A stretch of 64,000 bases of DNA, taken from contig JAZBQD010000014.1 in assembly GCA_036583965.1 (NCBI GenBank), forward strand, positions 48,179,126 through 48,243,125, read 5' to 3'. The notes under the pieces are model-generated. The model made no database searches. It worked only from the letters and a program-made list of their open reading frames with translations, and was not told the origin of the DNA. This document shows positions 52,701-64,000 of this stretch, one piece after another. Source of the DNA: Prunella strophiata. Its lineage: Eukaryota > Chordata > Aves > Passeriformes > Prunellidae. How positions within the stretch are numbered: the stretch's first letter is position 1; each line of letters starts with the position of its first letter. The translations under genes and the position numbers were made by a program.

Positions 52701-55700
52701 ATATACACTGCTGATGGGGAAATCATATTTCTTTATATTGAAGGTATTTAAAACCAGGGACTTTTTAAAAAACAGATTTAAAAAACTGTTTAAAATCAAG
52801 GGTGCTTTAATTTATAAAAACTGAGTAGGAATTTCTGTTGCTTCTATGATTGATTTTGAGACAGTATTTTTTTGCTGGCTTTGCTGCTTGGATGTAATTC
52901 ATTCAGTTGAGTTGAATTAATGAGAATTACAAACCTGTAGTTTCCATGGAAGCATGTAATGGAATCATACATAGGTGTTGCTTTTGCTTGTATTTCTGAT
53001 GATAATTATTTACCATATTTTGCTATAGAAACCAGCAGCTGTCACTATTTGTATATATTGAGTTAACTTGTGATCTCATTTTGATTAGTGTATTGTTGGA
53101 ATAACTCCAATGCAGTCAACAGAATTATTCCAGTTTTATTATTGTTTATACAGAGCATGATATGGTCTGTGAGGGAACTAGATTGCTTTTACTGTCCCCA
53201 GGGAGAAAGTCTACAGTGCTCATTGTTTTATTTGTTGTGCTGATTATGTTAGGAGGATTTTAGGTCGTTTATTCTAAATGATGTTGGAGAATTCGGTATG
53301 TGCCGAGGCAAAAGGCCATGATGGTGCCTGTGAGTAATCTTTAGTATCCCTTAGTGTTGAGTCTTCCTTGTGGACAATGTTGCAAGCCAGCAGTGGTGAC
53401 GAGCAAGGGTAGCTTGTTGTGCCACCTGCTTTCCATCTGCTCTTTTCAGATTCCCTCACCATTACAATGGAAGAAATCAGGAATGTGCTAAGTTTGCATC
53501 TTGTGTTTTTCATTGATTGAAAACAGAGAGGATGGGGAGGGTATGCAAAGCACTTCCCTCTCTGCTTTGTGGGCAACTGAATCAGTGACTGCACCACTGA
53601 ATTCAGGAGAAGGCCAACACTGTCATTTTTCTTAACTGGATCACTGGAGTATCCAGATGAAAATGTATCATGCAAGAAAATTAATTGTCAAATTAATTGG
53701 AGCTTCTGGGAATGTTCTGAAGAACATTTGGTGAAACAAGCTTTAATTGAAGGGAGATGTATGTTTATGAAAGAGAAGGGTGGCAGGCAAAAGGTATGCT
53801 TGTGGACAAAGCAAGTGGAAGTTCTTAATTGCTTCCTCCTTCAGAGGGAAGATGAAAGAAACTCATTCTAGAGTGTATTTATCTCTTGCCCCATGGGCAT
53901 GCACTCCCTCGAAGATTGCTTTGTGTTCTTATTAAGTACATATTTCTGAGACACAGTGGAATTGCAACTTGCTCTATGCTCAGCAACTTTGTTCAGAATT
54001 GAGTGATGTTTAGGGAGAGAAGAGGGTTTCCAGGTCTTCCTTAAGTCTGGAGAATGATAGCAAGAAAAACACTTTTTCAGGGTCAGAAAAGTGTATTTTA
54101 TTTCTAGTGTCAGTCATGTTCACTGAGAAATATTACTCTTCAGACCACAATAAAGGACCTAGAAGTCTGCTTCTGCATATTTAGCTCTGAGAACCTTGCT
54201 GAGGATATTTCAGTTGAAGGTGTTTTTGTGTTTATCTTGGTGCTCATCTGCAGTCACTAAATGTGTATTTTATGCCACAGAGGACACCTAAGCAGCTTGT
54301 GTTGTCGAGAGTGCTGCGTGCTTATCCATTGGCTGCATGAAAAGTTCTGTAAACAGTTGGGCTGTCCTAAGCATCTGAAATAGTTCAAGAGGTTATGTAA
54401 CTTGAAGGGTTTGAAAGGCTACTCAACCACACTAAATCAGTATTTAATTATATGGGTAGGTTGGGTTTTTATCTTTTTCTGATCAGTTGTGTTAGTTGAT
54501 TTTTGCTGGTGTGATAGTTCTGCAAATCTAGCATACTTTCTTGGCAGCTTCTTTTGCTAAGCTTTGAATAAGGATTTCTATTCAATATTATATTGGATTC
54601 TGTATTCTTGTGTGCATTGCTCATTGCTTCTTGAGTAAGACAAATACATAGCCAGAGCAGTGTTCTGCACCTCGAATTATCAAGTTGTGTGTAACAAAGT
54701 GAGTACTTATTACTAACAAAGATGTTATGGTCCCTAGCAACTTAACAACACAATTTCTGCAGCTACTTGCATGACAGCTACTGTCTGTCTCTCCCAAATG
54801 CTTCTGTGCTTGAGGCAAGGATTAGTGAGTCAGACTCTTTGGCTTGTGTTACACAGATCAGGTTAGGCAGGCTGCTCTGCTGTGAGTGGGATTCTGGTTT
54901 TATTAATATCTGTAGCAGTTGTTTCAAGTACCATTTGTTAAAATTTGAAGGGAAGGTACTTGGTTCAATGAGACCAAGTGTTATCTCATAGATTTTACTA
55001 TTATTTACTACTACTATACTTTTACATATATTTTGCTACTCCTGTGAATGGTGACATTTGCCAGTCTCCACCACAGAGTGATATCTTCAGTCAATTCTTT
55101 TTCTGATCCACAAGCACTGCAGTAATGGCAAGTGATAAATGCTGATTTTAACATTTTTGTATGGCTTTATATTATTCAAATACAGTTTGTTTCTTCACAG
55201 ATTCACATGGTATGATAAGTGGGTAGAGCAAGCTGGAATATCCCTCATTTCAGTGGGCTCTTAAAATGAAGACTTCTGTGATTCTCCTAATGATGTTTAT
55301 CCCTTCCTTTATCTTCACATGACTCAGACTCCTCACTTTTAGTCATGATTGTGATTCTGCCCAGAACTCCCAGAACCCTAAAAATTTGGTGACTACTACC
55401 TAAACTGATAATAATGTCTCTCATATAAATTACAGGTTTCCAGCACTGTCATTCTATTAAGATAGAATATAGTCACATAGTCTTGGTGGGAGCCCTGGTA
55501 ACTGGACTCCTTTTTGTCCATCTTGCATCAGTCAATATTCAGAGACTTGTATAGTACTTTAATTATGGTCTTCCATCTCTCTGGAATATCCTAGCTCATT
55601 TTTGAGCTCCTAGACAATTTCCTTACTTTATTTCACTTAAAAATCCATTTCTAAAAATATGTCAGTTTCTGAAAAAAAATACTTTGGGATGTTCTTTCAA

Positions 55701-55788
55701 GGATTAATTCTGCTTCTGTCTACTGCTTTAGCCACTTTTACTTTCAGGGAGAATTAGATGTATTTAGTATGAATTTTCATGAGTAGGT

Positions 55789-55884
55789 TGTTTCTAGTAG
55801 AAGGTATCCCTGCCCTCAGCAGGGGATTGGAACTAGATGATCTGTATGGTCCTTTCTAAGCAAAAACATTCTGTGAATCTGTGA
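55789..55884 (+). mobile_element. CR1 LINE 3' terminal fragment, sense orientation
   Basis: The element shows the CR1 tail: the block around ggtatccctgccctcagcag, ggggattggaactagatga, ggtcctttct, and the terminal attctgtgaatctgtga. Only about the last 100 bp are preserved. A T-tract follows after a short spacer. Confidence 0.85.
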
Positions 55885-58800
55885 TGCAAATAAAGGATTT
55901 TTTTTTTTTTTTAAGCAGGACTGTGAGTAATGACTTTATTTTCATGCTTTATAAAGTTACTAATATTTGATGTAACAAACATTATTATAATTTAGAACTC
56001 TTACATGTTTTATGTAACATGATTGTTTAGTAGTAAGTATAAAACCTGGAATAACTTGTGCTCTTCTGGGTTCATGCCACATCTGTCTTTAAAATTCCCT
56101 TTATTCCTGAAATACATGCATTTTTTACAGCATAGTCCAAATAACAGCATTTTCATAATTTAATTCTTTAAAGAACTTGTCATACTTTAAACACTTTAAT
56201 CCTCCAATTAAGAGAGGACAAAAAGGCTGCATGCTCTGACATTCCTTAGAGTTTGCATATTTAGTAAGATTATTTTTCACTTCATTTACTCATTGTTAAT
56301 CCTACATTGAGGAGAATTCATATTATCTTTGAATATTATGCAGCACTTGGTCTAAATTCAAGTTTAAAATGGAATGTTGGCAAATTATAAACCCATGCCA
56401 TCCCAGAGTTAGTGTGAACTGGGTCTGGGTCTCTTTTTTGACACTCTGAAATTGTCAAACTTCCTGAATTCCACATATGACAAAAATACAAGGATCCTAC
56501 TGCTAGTCATTTCCAAGCTTCGAAACAACAGGATCTGATGGATTTGGGTTCTTAGCTGCTGTCCCTTCTGAGCTGTAAAAGAGTAACTGTAGAGCTGCTT
56601 CCAAACAAAACAGTGATCATTTACCAAAAGGAATGCAGCACTTAAAGGAATTAATGAATTGACGGAATCCTACTTTTGCTATAATTAAGCAGAACTTCAA
56701 TTCAGGTATAGGTCCAGTGTGTTTTAGATAATTTTCCAGCTCCAAGGACTATGACATGTTTACATCACATGAATCCCACTCACAATGAGATGATGGTGGC
56801 ATGAGTTGCACTTTTAGGACTAGGTGTTAGACTCATTTTTAAGCATCTGACATTGTTGAGAGAGGCTTTTTGTGTGCTAACTTTAGTCTACTGACAGTGT
56901 TTCTGCCCTTCTGTGGCAGGTGAGCTGGCTAGGAGAGCAACTTAAGAGTTAGTTTTCTATCTAGTTTTCTATCAGAAGGTCAGGATGGAGTGACATGTTG
57001 CCAATGCCTCAAGCCCAGGGTGAGCTTCAGTCAGAGCTTAGACATCTGAAAGGTCATCTGCAGACAATGAAGCTCACAGAAATGGAAACGTCTGTTTTTC
57101 TACTCAGAGATGGCTTGGAGTTTTACCTTTCCTGTCTTGTTCAGTTAACAGATTTTGGGTCATATAGCAGAAAGCAGTTAATGCAAAGCACTTGTGAAAA
57201 TGCCAGTGCTATCCATACTGTGTGCTTGGTCCAGTTTTGGTGGACAGATGCACCTGAAAGATGGCCAGCCTCAGTCATTCTTTTTTTAGGAGACAGAGTT
57301 TTCCATTTCAGATACCCACTGCAGAAACATATGCACTAGTAATTAAGGTTCTAACAGTTTCACTGTTTGCATTGAATTTCCCTTGTTTTCTTGTTGTCTC
57401 TGTATTTTGAGGTAAGTTCACACTTCCTTTTTATGAATGCATTCAGTTGAATACATTGATGTGACAAATGTTACTGTTTGTTTGTGGAGAAGATAGGAGT
57501 ACAAGCAGCAATGAATGATTGCATGCCCTGCCCATAAAATTTGTGACCATGCATACAATCATAATGGAAATGGAGAATAAATGTGTCAACAGCAGGTTGT
57601 ATATAATAACATTATTCATTTGTCCACCTTTGTATTCCCCTGACTCCTGAGGTCTAGTTGTAGGCATAAGCTGGAGGTTATAGTGGGTTTCTACACAAAT
57701 AATGTTTCTTGGTTAATTGATTCATGATGTTAGTGTTGTCACGGGGAGAATAATGGATGCAGACATTAAAGTTACATTCCTTGAAAATGTTTTAAAAATT
57801 AGATCTAAATGAAAATGCCAATAACTGAAATACTCTCGGTTAGGGAATCTTCTTCAATAAATGTCCTTTGGCAGATGAAACTTCTCCCTCATCCAACAAA
57901 TCAGATGTGGATTTCTTTGTACCATAAGGTATTTTTTCCGGGTCATCATTTTTTCATATCCATGACAAAATCATTGAACACCCTGTAATGTGAGTCTGGG
58001 AATAGAGTGCTTCTGGGACTAATGTTCAGATATGTTCAGATTGTGTCAGAATTTTACTGCCAGAATTTTTCTGCAAACTCATATTCCCAAAATATTATTT
58101 ATCTAAAAAATTAAAACTGAATTACCTGCAAAACTACCTTTTCTCTATATTTGCAGTATACCTAATGACTCTTTCAAAGAAAAGCAGCTTCACTTTCTGC
58201 ACCTGTATCTATTTTTCCCCAAACATGCAGAGGAATTGGAAGAGAATATGTACTAACCCAGCTCCAGGTCTGACTTTGATCTCCAGAAAGTATTTTGACC
58301 AACAGAAGTTCGAAGTAAAATCCTTGTGAACATAGATTTGGCATGATATGTTCAACAGCCGTTTGAATATCCTCACGTTGTAAGGAGGGAATACATTTAT
58401 AGCCATGTGGTGTCTGTTTTCACATGGTGTGAAAATTAGTTTAGCTCAGTGGAACACTTCTCTTTAATGCTAGCCAAGAAACCAACTAACTTGAATTTTA
58501 CAATGGCATTTTTAGTCCTAAGTAGTGTATATGTGAAATGCTGTAGTGGTTCTGTGGCTCAGGAAATATTGAGTGCTGAATTTGATGGCTGTCTCTTGAG
58601 GTCTGAAGGTGTGGAGAAAGATGATAGCAGAGACTTCATCTTGTCTTCAAGTGCAGTGCTTGCCATTCAAATAAAATTATTTCTCAGGTTACAATAAACA
58701 AGTAAAAATAATTTAAATTTATAAGCCAAATTATTTGGCAAATACTGGTCTGTAACTTTGCAGAAAATAAATCTTTGGGTATAAATAAATCTTTGGGTCT

Positions 58801-60664
58801 GTGCCTTTTAAACTGGAGGCCAGATTAGAGCTCAATGATGTACAGGTCTGGAGAACTCAAGGGTGTGTTTTTCATCTTGTGTTTGGGAATAATGTGCCCA
58901 TCTTTACATCTCTGTGTGGAGTATGAACCAGCTCCCCCTCCATCTGCTAGGGAGGGGAGCAAGCTCAGTCTGCTCCCACTGCTCCTCAGCATGACCCACT
59001 ATGTGGCTTTCTCTGACCAGACCTGTGTGGCAGTTTTTTCTTTCCCAGTGTTTGCTTTCACTATGAGACCTGAAAGATGACCTGTCATAATACTCTTCCA
59101 TCCAAATGGCTTTACTTTCTGGCAAGTTTCTCAGTAAACAAATTTTTACTGTGACTGGAAATTATTTGCGGTGAGAACTAGAAACTCTACATCCAGATAT
59201 GACAGAAAAATGAGTTCATGTCTTCTTTTCCTTTTTTTCTAATAGCAAACATGCTGTCATTTATGCACAGTCAGTGTTCAAATAGCTGAGTGGTCACTTA
59301 GAGATATTTTATTTTTGAGGCTATGGTATCAACTGAGTTAAATATTACTGGGTTGAACTTCTTAACGCTCGACCTTTCCCAGATGAAACCTTTATTAACA
59401 CTTTTCAGTTTGGAGGCCTGGCATGTCCAGACAGTGACCTTTATTCCTCTGCTGTCTGAGACAGGCTTTATCACTCTGACAGAACCTAATTGAAATAGCA
59501 AAAAAAAATAATCAGTGAGTGATGTCAGTGAAAGGCGGAGAACCAGAGTAACAGCTTTTACTGGCCAGGGTACATCTGTAACTAGCAGCTCTTCCCTTCT
59601 CTTCACTGATGGAGGGAATGTTATTTTGCCAGCCATTATTCATTCTCAATGAGCAGGGATAATCTTTCTTAATCCCTTTGAGAGGTTTCTTTGCAAGATG
59701 TTCATTTTGAACTTTTAAGTCACATTTATATAGAGCCAGATTCTGTCATGCTCTTTCCTGCCAAATGGTAGCTTCCTCTCTTAAAAATCCAATAGTGAGT
59801 AAGGGCAAGAATGAAGAGAGGTAGACTTAATGATGGATCTTTAATTAATTAATCCAACTATATGAATTTTCACCTGCACTTACTTCTCTTCACGAACAGC
59901 AACTTAAACTTTTTGTTTTATTCTCAAACGCTTCCACTTAACCTACATGAGCATCAAGATCTCAAGATCTGTGATCTTTTTTTTTTTTTTAATGGAGGAG
60001 AAAAGCTTGCAAACTGTGCAGTTTTGTTTTTCACAGGTTCAGCTCCTACCAATGAAACTGGAAGTTTACCCTCATGCCATTAACATGAAAAGTTCAGTGA
60101 CCTCTTTCAACTGCTCTCTCAGTGATCCTGATTCTCACCAGAAATTTATATAATCACACTGCCATTCTTGCCTTTCATCTTCTAATAATCCTCAAACTGC
60201 AGCAAAGTCAATGCTAATCCAGACAGACAAATTTCAAGTCTTAAGGTCAGAATAGTTCTTGCATTAGCTTATACCATTTCACAAGAAATAAATTCTCTGT
60301 GATTTGCTTCTCTGTTTACCTGTTAAGGTCTCTTTCTTAACAGAGTGAAGAGGCTCCAGTGCATTACCTTTTTCTCATTTTTCAGTCTGGTAATACTTCC
60401 TTTCTCCTTTTACTTTATTTATTGTTGTGAGATAGATTTGCGGTTCTCAATTGCAGTTTACATCTTGAAAGTAGGTTATTAAGTGTCAACAGATCCTTAA
60501 TTTCAATAGAGCAAGGTGACTTTACTTTTATCTTATCTGTTTGTGAGATTAAGATTTCTTTCTATCAGAGTTTACATCTTGAATAGTTTAATTGTGTCAG
60601 AGTTTCAGCTTTACTATTTTCAATAGAGCAAGGCTGACTTGAATCATTTTTATATTGGCGTTAA

Positions 60665-62457
60665 TTTTCTTTTCTTTTCTTTTCTTTTCTTTTCTTTTCT
60701 TTTCTTTTCTTTTCTTTTCTTTTCTTTTCTTTTCTTTTCTTTTCTTTTCTTTTCTTTTCTTTTCTTTTCTTTTCTTTTCTTTTCTTTTCTTTTCTTTTCT
60801 TTTCTTTTCTTTTCTTTTCTTTTCTTTTCTTTTCTTTTCTTTTCTTTTCTTTTCTTTTCTTTTCTTTTCTTTTCTTTTCTTTTCTTTTCTTTTCTTTTCT
60901 TTTCTTTTCTTTTCTTTTCTTTTCTTTTCTTTTCTTTTCTTTTCTTTTCTTTTCTTTTCTTTTCTTTTCTTTTCTTTTCTTTTCTTTTCTTTTCTTTTCT
61001 TTTCTTTTCTTTTCTTTTCTTTTCTTTTCTTTTCTTTTCTTTTCTTTTCTTTTCTTTTCTTTTCTTTTCTTTTCTTTTCTTTTCTTTTCTTTTCTTTTCT
61101 TTTCTTTTCTTTTCTTTTCTTTTCTTTTCTTTTCTTTTCTTTTCTTTTCTTTTCTTTTCTTTTCTTTTCTTTTCTTTTCTTTTCTTTTCTTTTCTTTTCT
61201 TTTCTTTTCTTTTCTTTTCTTTTCTTTTCTTTTCTTTTCTTTTCTTTTCTTTTCTTTTCTTTTCTTTTCTTTTCTTTTCTTTTCTTTTCTTTTCTTTTCT
61301 TTTCTTTTCTTTTCTTTTCTTTTCTTTTCTTTTCTTTTCTTTTCTTTTCTTTTCTTTTCTTTTCTTTTCTTTTCTTTTCTTTTCTTTTCTTTTCTTTTCT
61401 TTTCTTTTCTTTTCTTTTCTTTTCTTTTCTTTTCTTTTCTTTTCTTTTCTTTTCTTTTCTTTTCTTTTCTTTTCTTTTCTTTTCTTTTCTTTTCTTTTCT
61501 TTTCTTTTCTTTTCTTTTCTTTTCTTTTCTTTTCTTTTCTTTTCTTTTCTTTTCTTTTCTTTTCTTTTCTTTTCTTTTCTTTTCTTTTCTTTTCTTTTCT
61601 GTTCTTTTCTTTTCTTTTCTTTTCTTTTCTTTTCTTTTCTTTTCTTTTCTTTTCTTTTCTTTTCTTTTCTTTTCTTTTCTTTTCTTTTCTTTTCTTTTCT
61701 TTTCTTTTCTTTTCTTTTCTTTTCTTTTCTTTTCTTTTCTTTTCTTTTCTTTTCTTTTCTTTTCTTTTCTTTTCTTTTCTTTTCTTTTCTTTTCTTTTCT
61801 TTTCTTTTCTTTTCTTTTCTTTTCTGTTCTTTTCTTTTCTTTTCTTTTCTTTTCTTTTCTTTTCTGTTCTTTTCTTTTCTTTTCTTTTCTTTTCTTTTCT
61901 TTTCTTTTCTTTTCTTTTCTTTTCTTTTCTTTTCTTTTCTTTTCTTTTCTTTTCTTTTCTTTTCTTTTCTTTTCTTTTCTTTTCTTTTCTTTTCTTTTCT
62001 TTTCTTTTCTTTTCTTTTCTTTTCTTTTCTTTTCTTTTCTTTTCTTTTCTTTTCTTTTCTTTTCTTTTCTTTTCTTTTCTTTTCTTTTCTTGTCTTTTCT
62101 TCTTTTCTTTTCTTTTCTTTTCTTTTCTTTTCTTTTCTTTTCTTTTCTTTTCTTTTCTTTTCTTTTCTTTTCTTTTCTTTTCTTTTCTTTTCTTTTCTTT
62201 TCTTTTCTTTTCTTTTCTTTTCTTTTCTTTTCTGTTCTTTTCTTTTCTTTTCTTTTCTTTTCTTTTCTTGTCTTCTCTTTTCTTTTCTTCATTTCTTTTC
62301 TTTTCTTTTCTTTTCTTTTCTTTTCTTTTCTTTTCTGTTCTTTTCTTTTCTTTTCTGTTCTTTTCTTTTCTTTTCTTCTTTTCTTTTCTTTTCTTTTCTT
62401 TTCTTTTCTTTTCTTTTCTTTTCTTTTCTTTTCTTTTCTGTTCTTTTCTTTTCTTTT
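60665..62457. repeat. Giant (TTTTC)n / (GAAAA)n pentanucleotide microsatellite, about 358 units
   Basis: The tandem array is 1793 bp long. The first 936 bp (60665-61600, about 187 units) show no interruption that I can see. Further on, the same substitution, giving ctgtt in place of ctttt, recurs at 61601, 61826, 61866, 62234, 62337, 62357 and 62440. A second variant, cttgt, occurs at 62092 and 62270. Contracted units occur near 62101 and 62378, with an A at 62291. Interruptions thus cluster at the 3' end. The strand is entirely pyrimidine/purine-segregated outside the interruptions, which favours triplex (H-DNA). It lies in ST7 intron 8, about 560 bp before exon 9. The apparent 543-661-codon proteins (FSFLF or KKRKE repeats) are artefacts of a 5-bp repeat lacking stops. 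Confidence 0.99.
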
Positions 62458-63020
62458 ATTTCCACTCCTTCTTATTCTCTTTTGGGTATTTTATGTTGGC
62501 CACTATTGCAAGGTGTTTCTTAAGTCTTAAACAATTTACAAATCCTGGTATCACATACTTGATAATATGCTTGCATATATGTAAGCTTCTTTATGTAAGT
62601 AGATATGTAACATCTCTAATTTGATGTTACTGTGGTTTTTCAATGTATCTTATGGTTTTACCAGAGGAGTGCTGGATTAAGTACTACTGATACACCCACG
62701 GTATGCTGGTGAAGATTCTTCCCCAGAACAGTAATTCTTTTTCACTTTGTAGAAGCCTGTTCATTGAAGGAGATTTATGTGTTCAGATAGCTGGGTTGTT
62801 GGATTTGACTAATTGCATCCTATACATGTCTTGACAAGAACCTGACCTTGTATCCATTATGAGCTCAGAAATTTCTGAGATAATAGTGAACTCTGGGAAA
62901 GAACTAAGAGCAAGGGGAGCTGAGGAGTTTTAACTTGGTGTTGTCTGTTTCAATGCATTTTGAACAAGAAACCCTTCTCCATTTTAATAATCTAACCCTT
63001 TCATATGTTATTGATTGTAG

Positions 63021-63135
63021 CTGATGAAGGAGTTTCCCCTGCTCAGCATGTTCAACATCCATGAAAACCTGCTAGAGGCTTTGTTGGAACTGCAAGCATA
63101 TGCAGACGTCCAGGCAGTCTTAGCAAAGTATGATG
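63021..63135 (+). CDS. ST7: ST7 exon 9
   Basis: The exon is bounded by gattgtag and gtaagt. It starts in phase 0 and reads [20 protein letters not shown], then [18 protein letters not shown], plus one base of the next codon (phase 1). [16 protein letters not shown] matches ST7; ST7L has [16 protein letters not shown] as I know it. The expected continuation DISLPKSATICY is not in the remaining 865 bp, so exon 10 lies beyond the window. Confidence 0.97.
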
Positions 63136-64000
63136 GTAAGTTCAAATATGTATTTGTATTTTCTCTAGGTGATACACCATAATATAATAATATAAATACA
63201 TTTAAGTCAAACTCCTGAAATTTAGGAAACACTGTAATTAAATTGATAGCCATGAGCTTCACACATGCCCTTACACAATCCTTTATCCAGAGATTAAATA
63301 CTGTGCATTTTTTCTGCCAGCCCATGCTGAAATAATTGTACAGGGTGATGGCACTCACTAGCAGCTCCCCTGTGCTTTCTTTGTTTTCTGTTGATGTTTA
63401 AAGGATAACTGTTAAGGTTCTGCAGAATTTTTATTGCATGCTATTCAAACCTTTTCTGAAGAAAAGATTATCAGTTTCCCCATGGACTTAGCTGTGATCG
63501 TTGACTTAGTAGCATGGAAGAGAACATTGATTTAACTTCATAGCAGTCTAGTGAGTAGCAGACTTCATTTCTTATAGGGAAACCTTGGAAAGCTCAGAAG
63601 ACTAGGTGAACGTTTTGTATTATTTTTTGGTTTTCAGTAAACATTGGTTTATGCAGCACTGCAACTCTTTTCATGTTCAAATCACAGCTGCTGGAGCTCT
63701 AGGTCTTTAAACTTGAAGGCTATTTTAAAAAAAACATAAATAAGCAGCTGATTGCAAGCAACATTAGTGATAATCATTCCTACCAGTGCAGTCTGGAATG
63801 TTTTCAACTCTTTTTGGAGTCAAATCATTCTAAGCAGAGATCAAAATGTCACCCAGGCCCTTGAATACTGCTATTCAGTAGCAGTAATGACTCTGGAAGA
63901 GATCTTGGTTGTACTTAGTGTGACTGAAGAAATTGGCAGTTAAAGTGGTAACATCAGAGTCTTTCTAGTATCTTCTTGTATTTCAGTAATTCCTGTGACA
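63136..64000 (+). other. ST7 intron 9, 5' part
   Basis: The sequence after the gtaagt donor is unique and AT-rich. No exon, repeat or RNA gene is recognised before the window ends. Confidence 0.85.

Larger units (their letters stand above)
49798..63020 (+). other. ST7 intron 8 (13.2 kb) with giant pentanucleotide array
   Basis: The donor is gtgagt. The acceptor is gattgtag, preceded by only a weak pyrimidine tract. The intron holds a CR1 3' end at 55789-55884, a T-tract at 55899-55912, and the 1.8-kb TTTTC array at 60665-62457. Open frames of 130-140 codons at 52159-52575 and 53274-53675 on the - strand show no recognisable product. No other gene was found. Confidence 0.85.
1..64000 (+). other. 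ST7: ST7 gene, internal part (exons 2-9 and surrounding introns)
   Basis: The whole window lies inside one gene transcribed left to right. Eight exons, each bounded by AG and GT, join without frameshift into 285 whole codons that match vertebrate ST7 from about residue 50 through the middle of the protein. Exon phases at the eight 3' borders are 0, 1, 2, 1, 2, 1, 0 and 1, each agreeing with the next exon. ST7 is a multi-pass membrane protein proposed as a tumour suppressor; its molecular activity is not established. ST7L is the alternative, but the peptides [19 protein letters not shown] and CYRRSQQLQHHG fit ST7 better, as I know the two proteins. The promoter, first coding exon and C-terminal exons are outside the window. 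Confidence 0.96.

Noticed and set aside
53274..53675. 133-codon open frame on the - strand
   Set aside because: No recognised family, and nothing nearby suggests a gene.
58766..58797. Short direct duplication of aataaatctttgggt
   Set aside because: Two 15-bp copies 2 bp apart are readily explained by a small slippage duplication; no functional context.
60665..62457. CRISPR-like or satellite array interpretation of the repeat
   Set aside because: There are no spacers and the unit is 5 bp; it is a microsatellite expansion in a vertebrate intron.
60639..62624. Very long open frames (622-661 codons on +, 543 on -) of FSFLF or KKRKE repeats
   Set aside because: They are translations of the TTTTC array, whose 5-bp unit has no stop in several frames. 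They have no protein-like composition and lie in an intron.

Overview
The window is vertebrate nuclear DNA, almost certainly from a bird. It carries one interrupted protein-coding gene on the + strand, with consensus GT/AG splice sites and long AT-rich introns. Its dispersed repeats are CR1 LINE fragments, the characteristic avian family: five can be recognised, several ending in the typical attctgtga-type tail. No bacterial, organellar or viral gene organisation is visible. The species cannot be named from the sequence alone.

The gene is ST7 (suppression of tumorigenicity 7). Eight consecutive internal coding exons are present, at 29257-29339, 38394-38553, 42802-42856, 43424-43539, 44673-44748, 46511-46665, 49700-49797 and 63021-63135. 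Joined, they make 858 nt (285 whole codons) with compatible phases at every junction and no stop or frameshift. This is about the middle half of the protein. The first coding exon lies upstream of base 1 and the C-terminal exons lie beyond base 64000. Family-specific residues ([19 protein letters not shown] in the last exon, GEGCYRRSQQLQHHG in the sixth) favour ST7 over its paralogue ST7L. Exons are called 2 to 9 here, on the assumption of a single upstream coding exon.

Layout: 1-29256 is intron 1, with one CR1 and some simple repeats. Intron 2 (29340-38393) holds a CR1 fragment and, at 30786-31250 on the sense strand, a 154-codon ORF. That ORF has a convincing signal-peptide-like start and a region resembling the N-terminal motif of parathyroid hormone family peptides. 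It is the best candidate for an unannotated nested gene, possibly a PTH4/PTH-L-like hormone precursor, but this is a hypothesis. Exon 3 sits inside a sharp GC/CpG island (about 38170-38720) and is flanked on both sides by GC-rich minisatellites with mutual inverted complementarity. Its codons are GC-ending in 52 of 53 cases and its linker region has become Ala/Gly/Pro-rich. Introns 3 to 7 are ordinary apart from CR1 copies.

Intron 8 (49798-63020) contains an extraordinary TTTTC pentanucleotide array of about 1.8 kb (60665-62457). It is pure over its first 936 bp and increasingly interrupted towards its 3' end, and it lies about 560 bp upstream of exon 9. Most other open frames are ordinary chance frames of AT-rich intron, or artefacts of the GC island or the pentanucleotide array.
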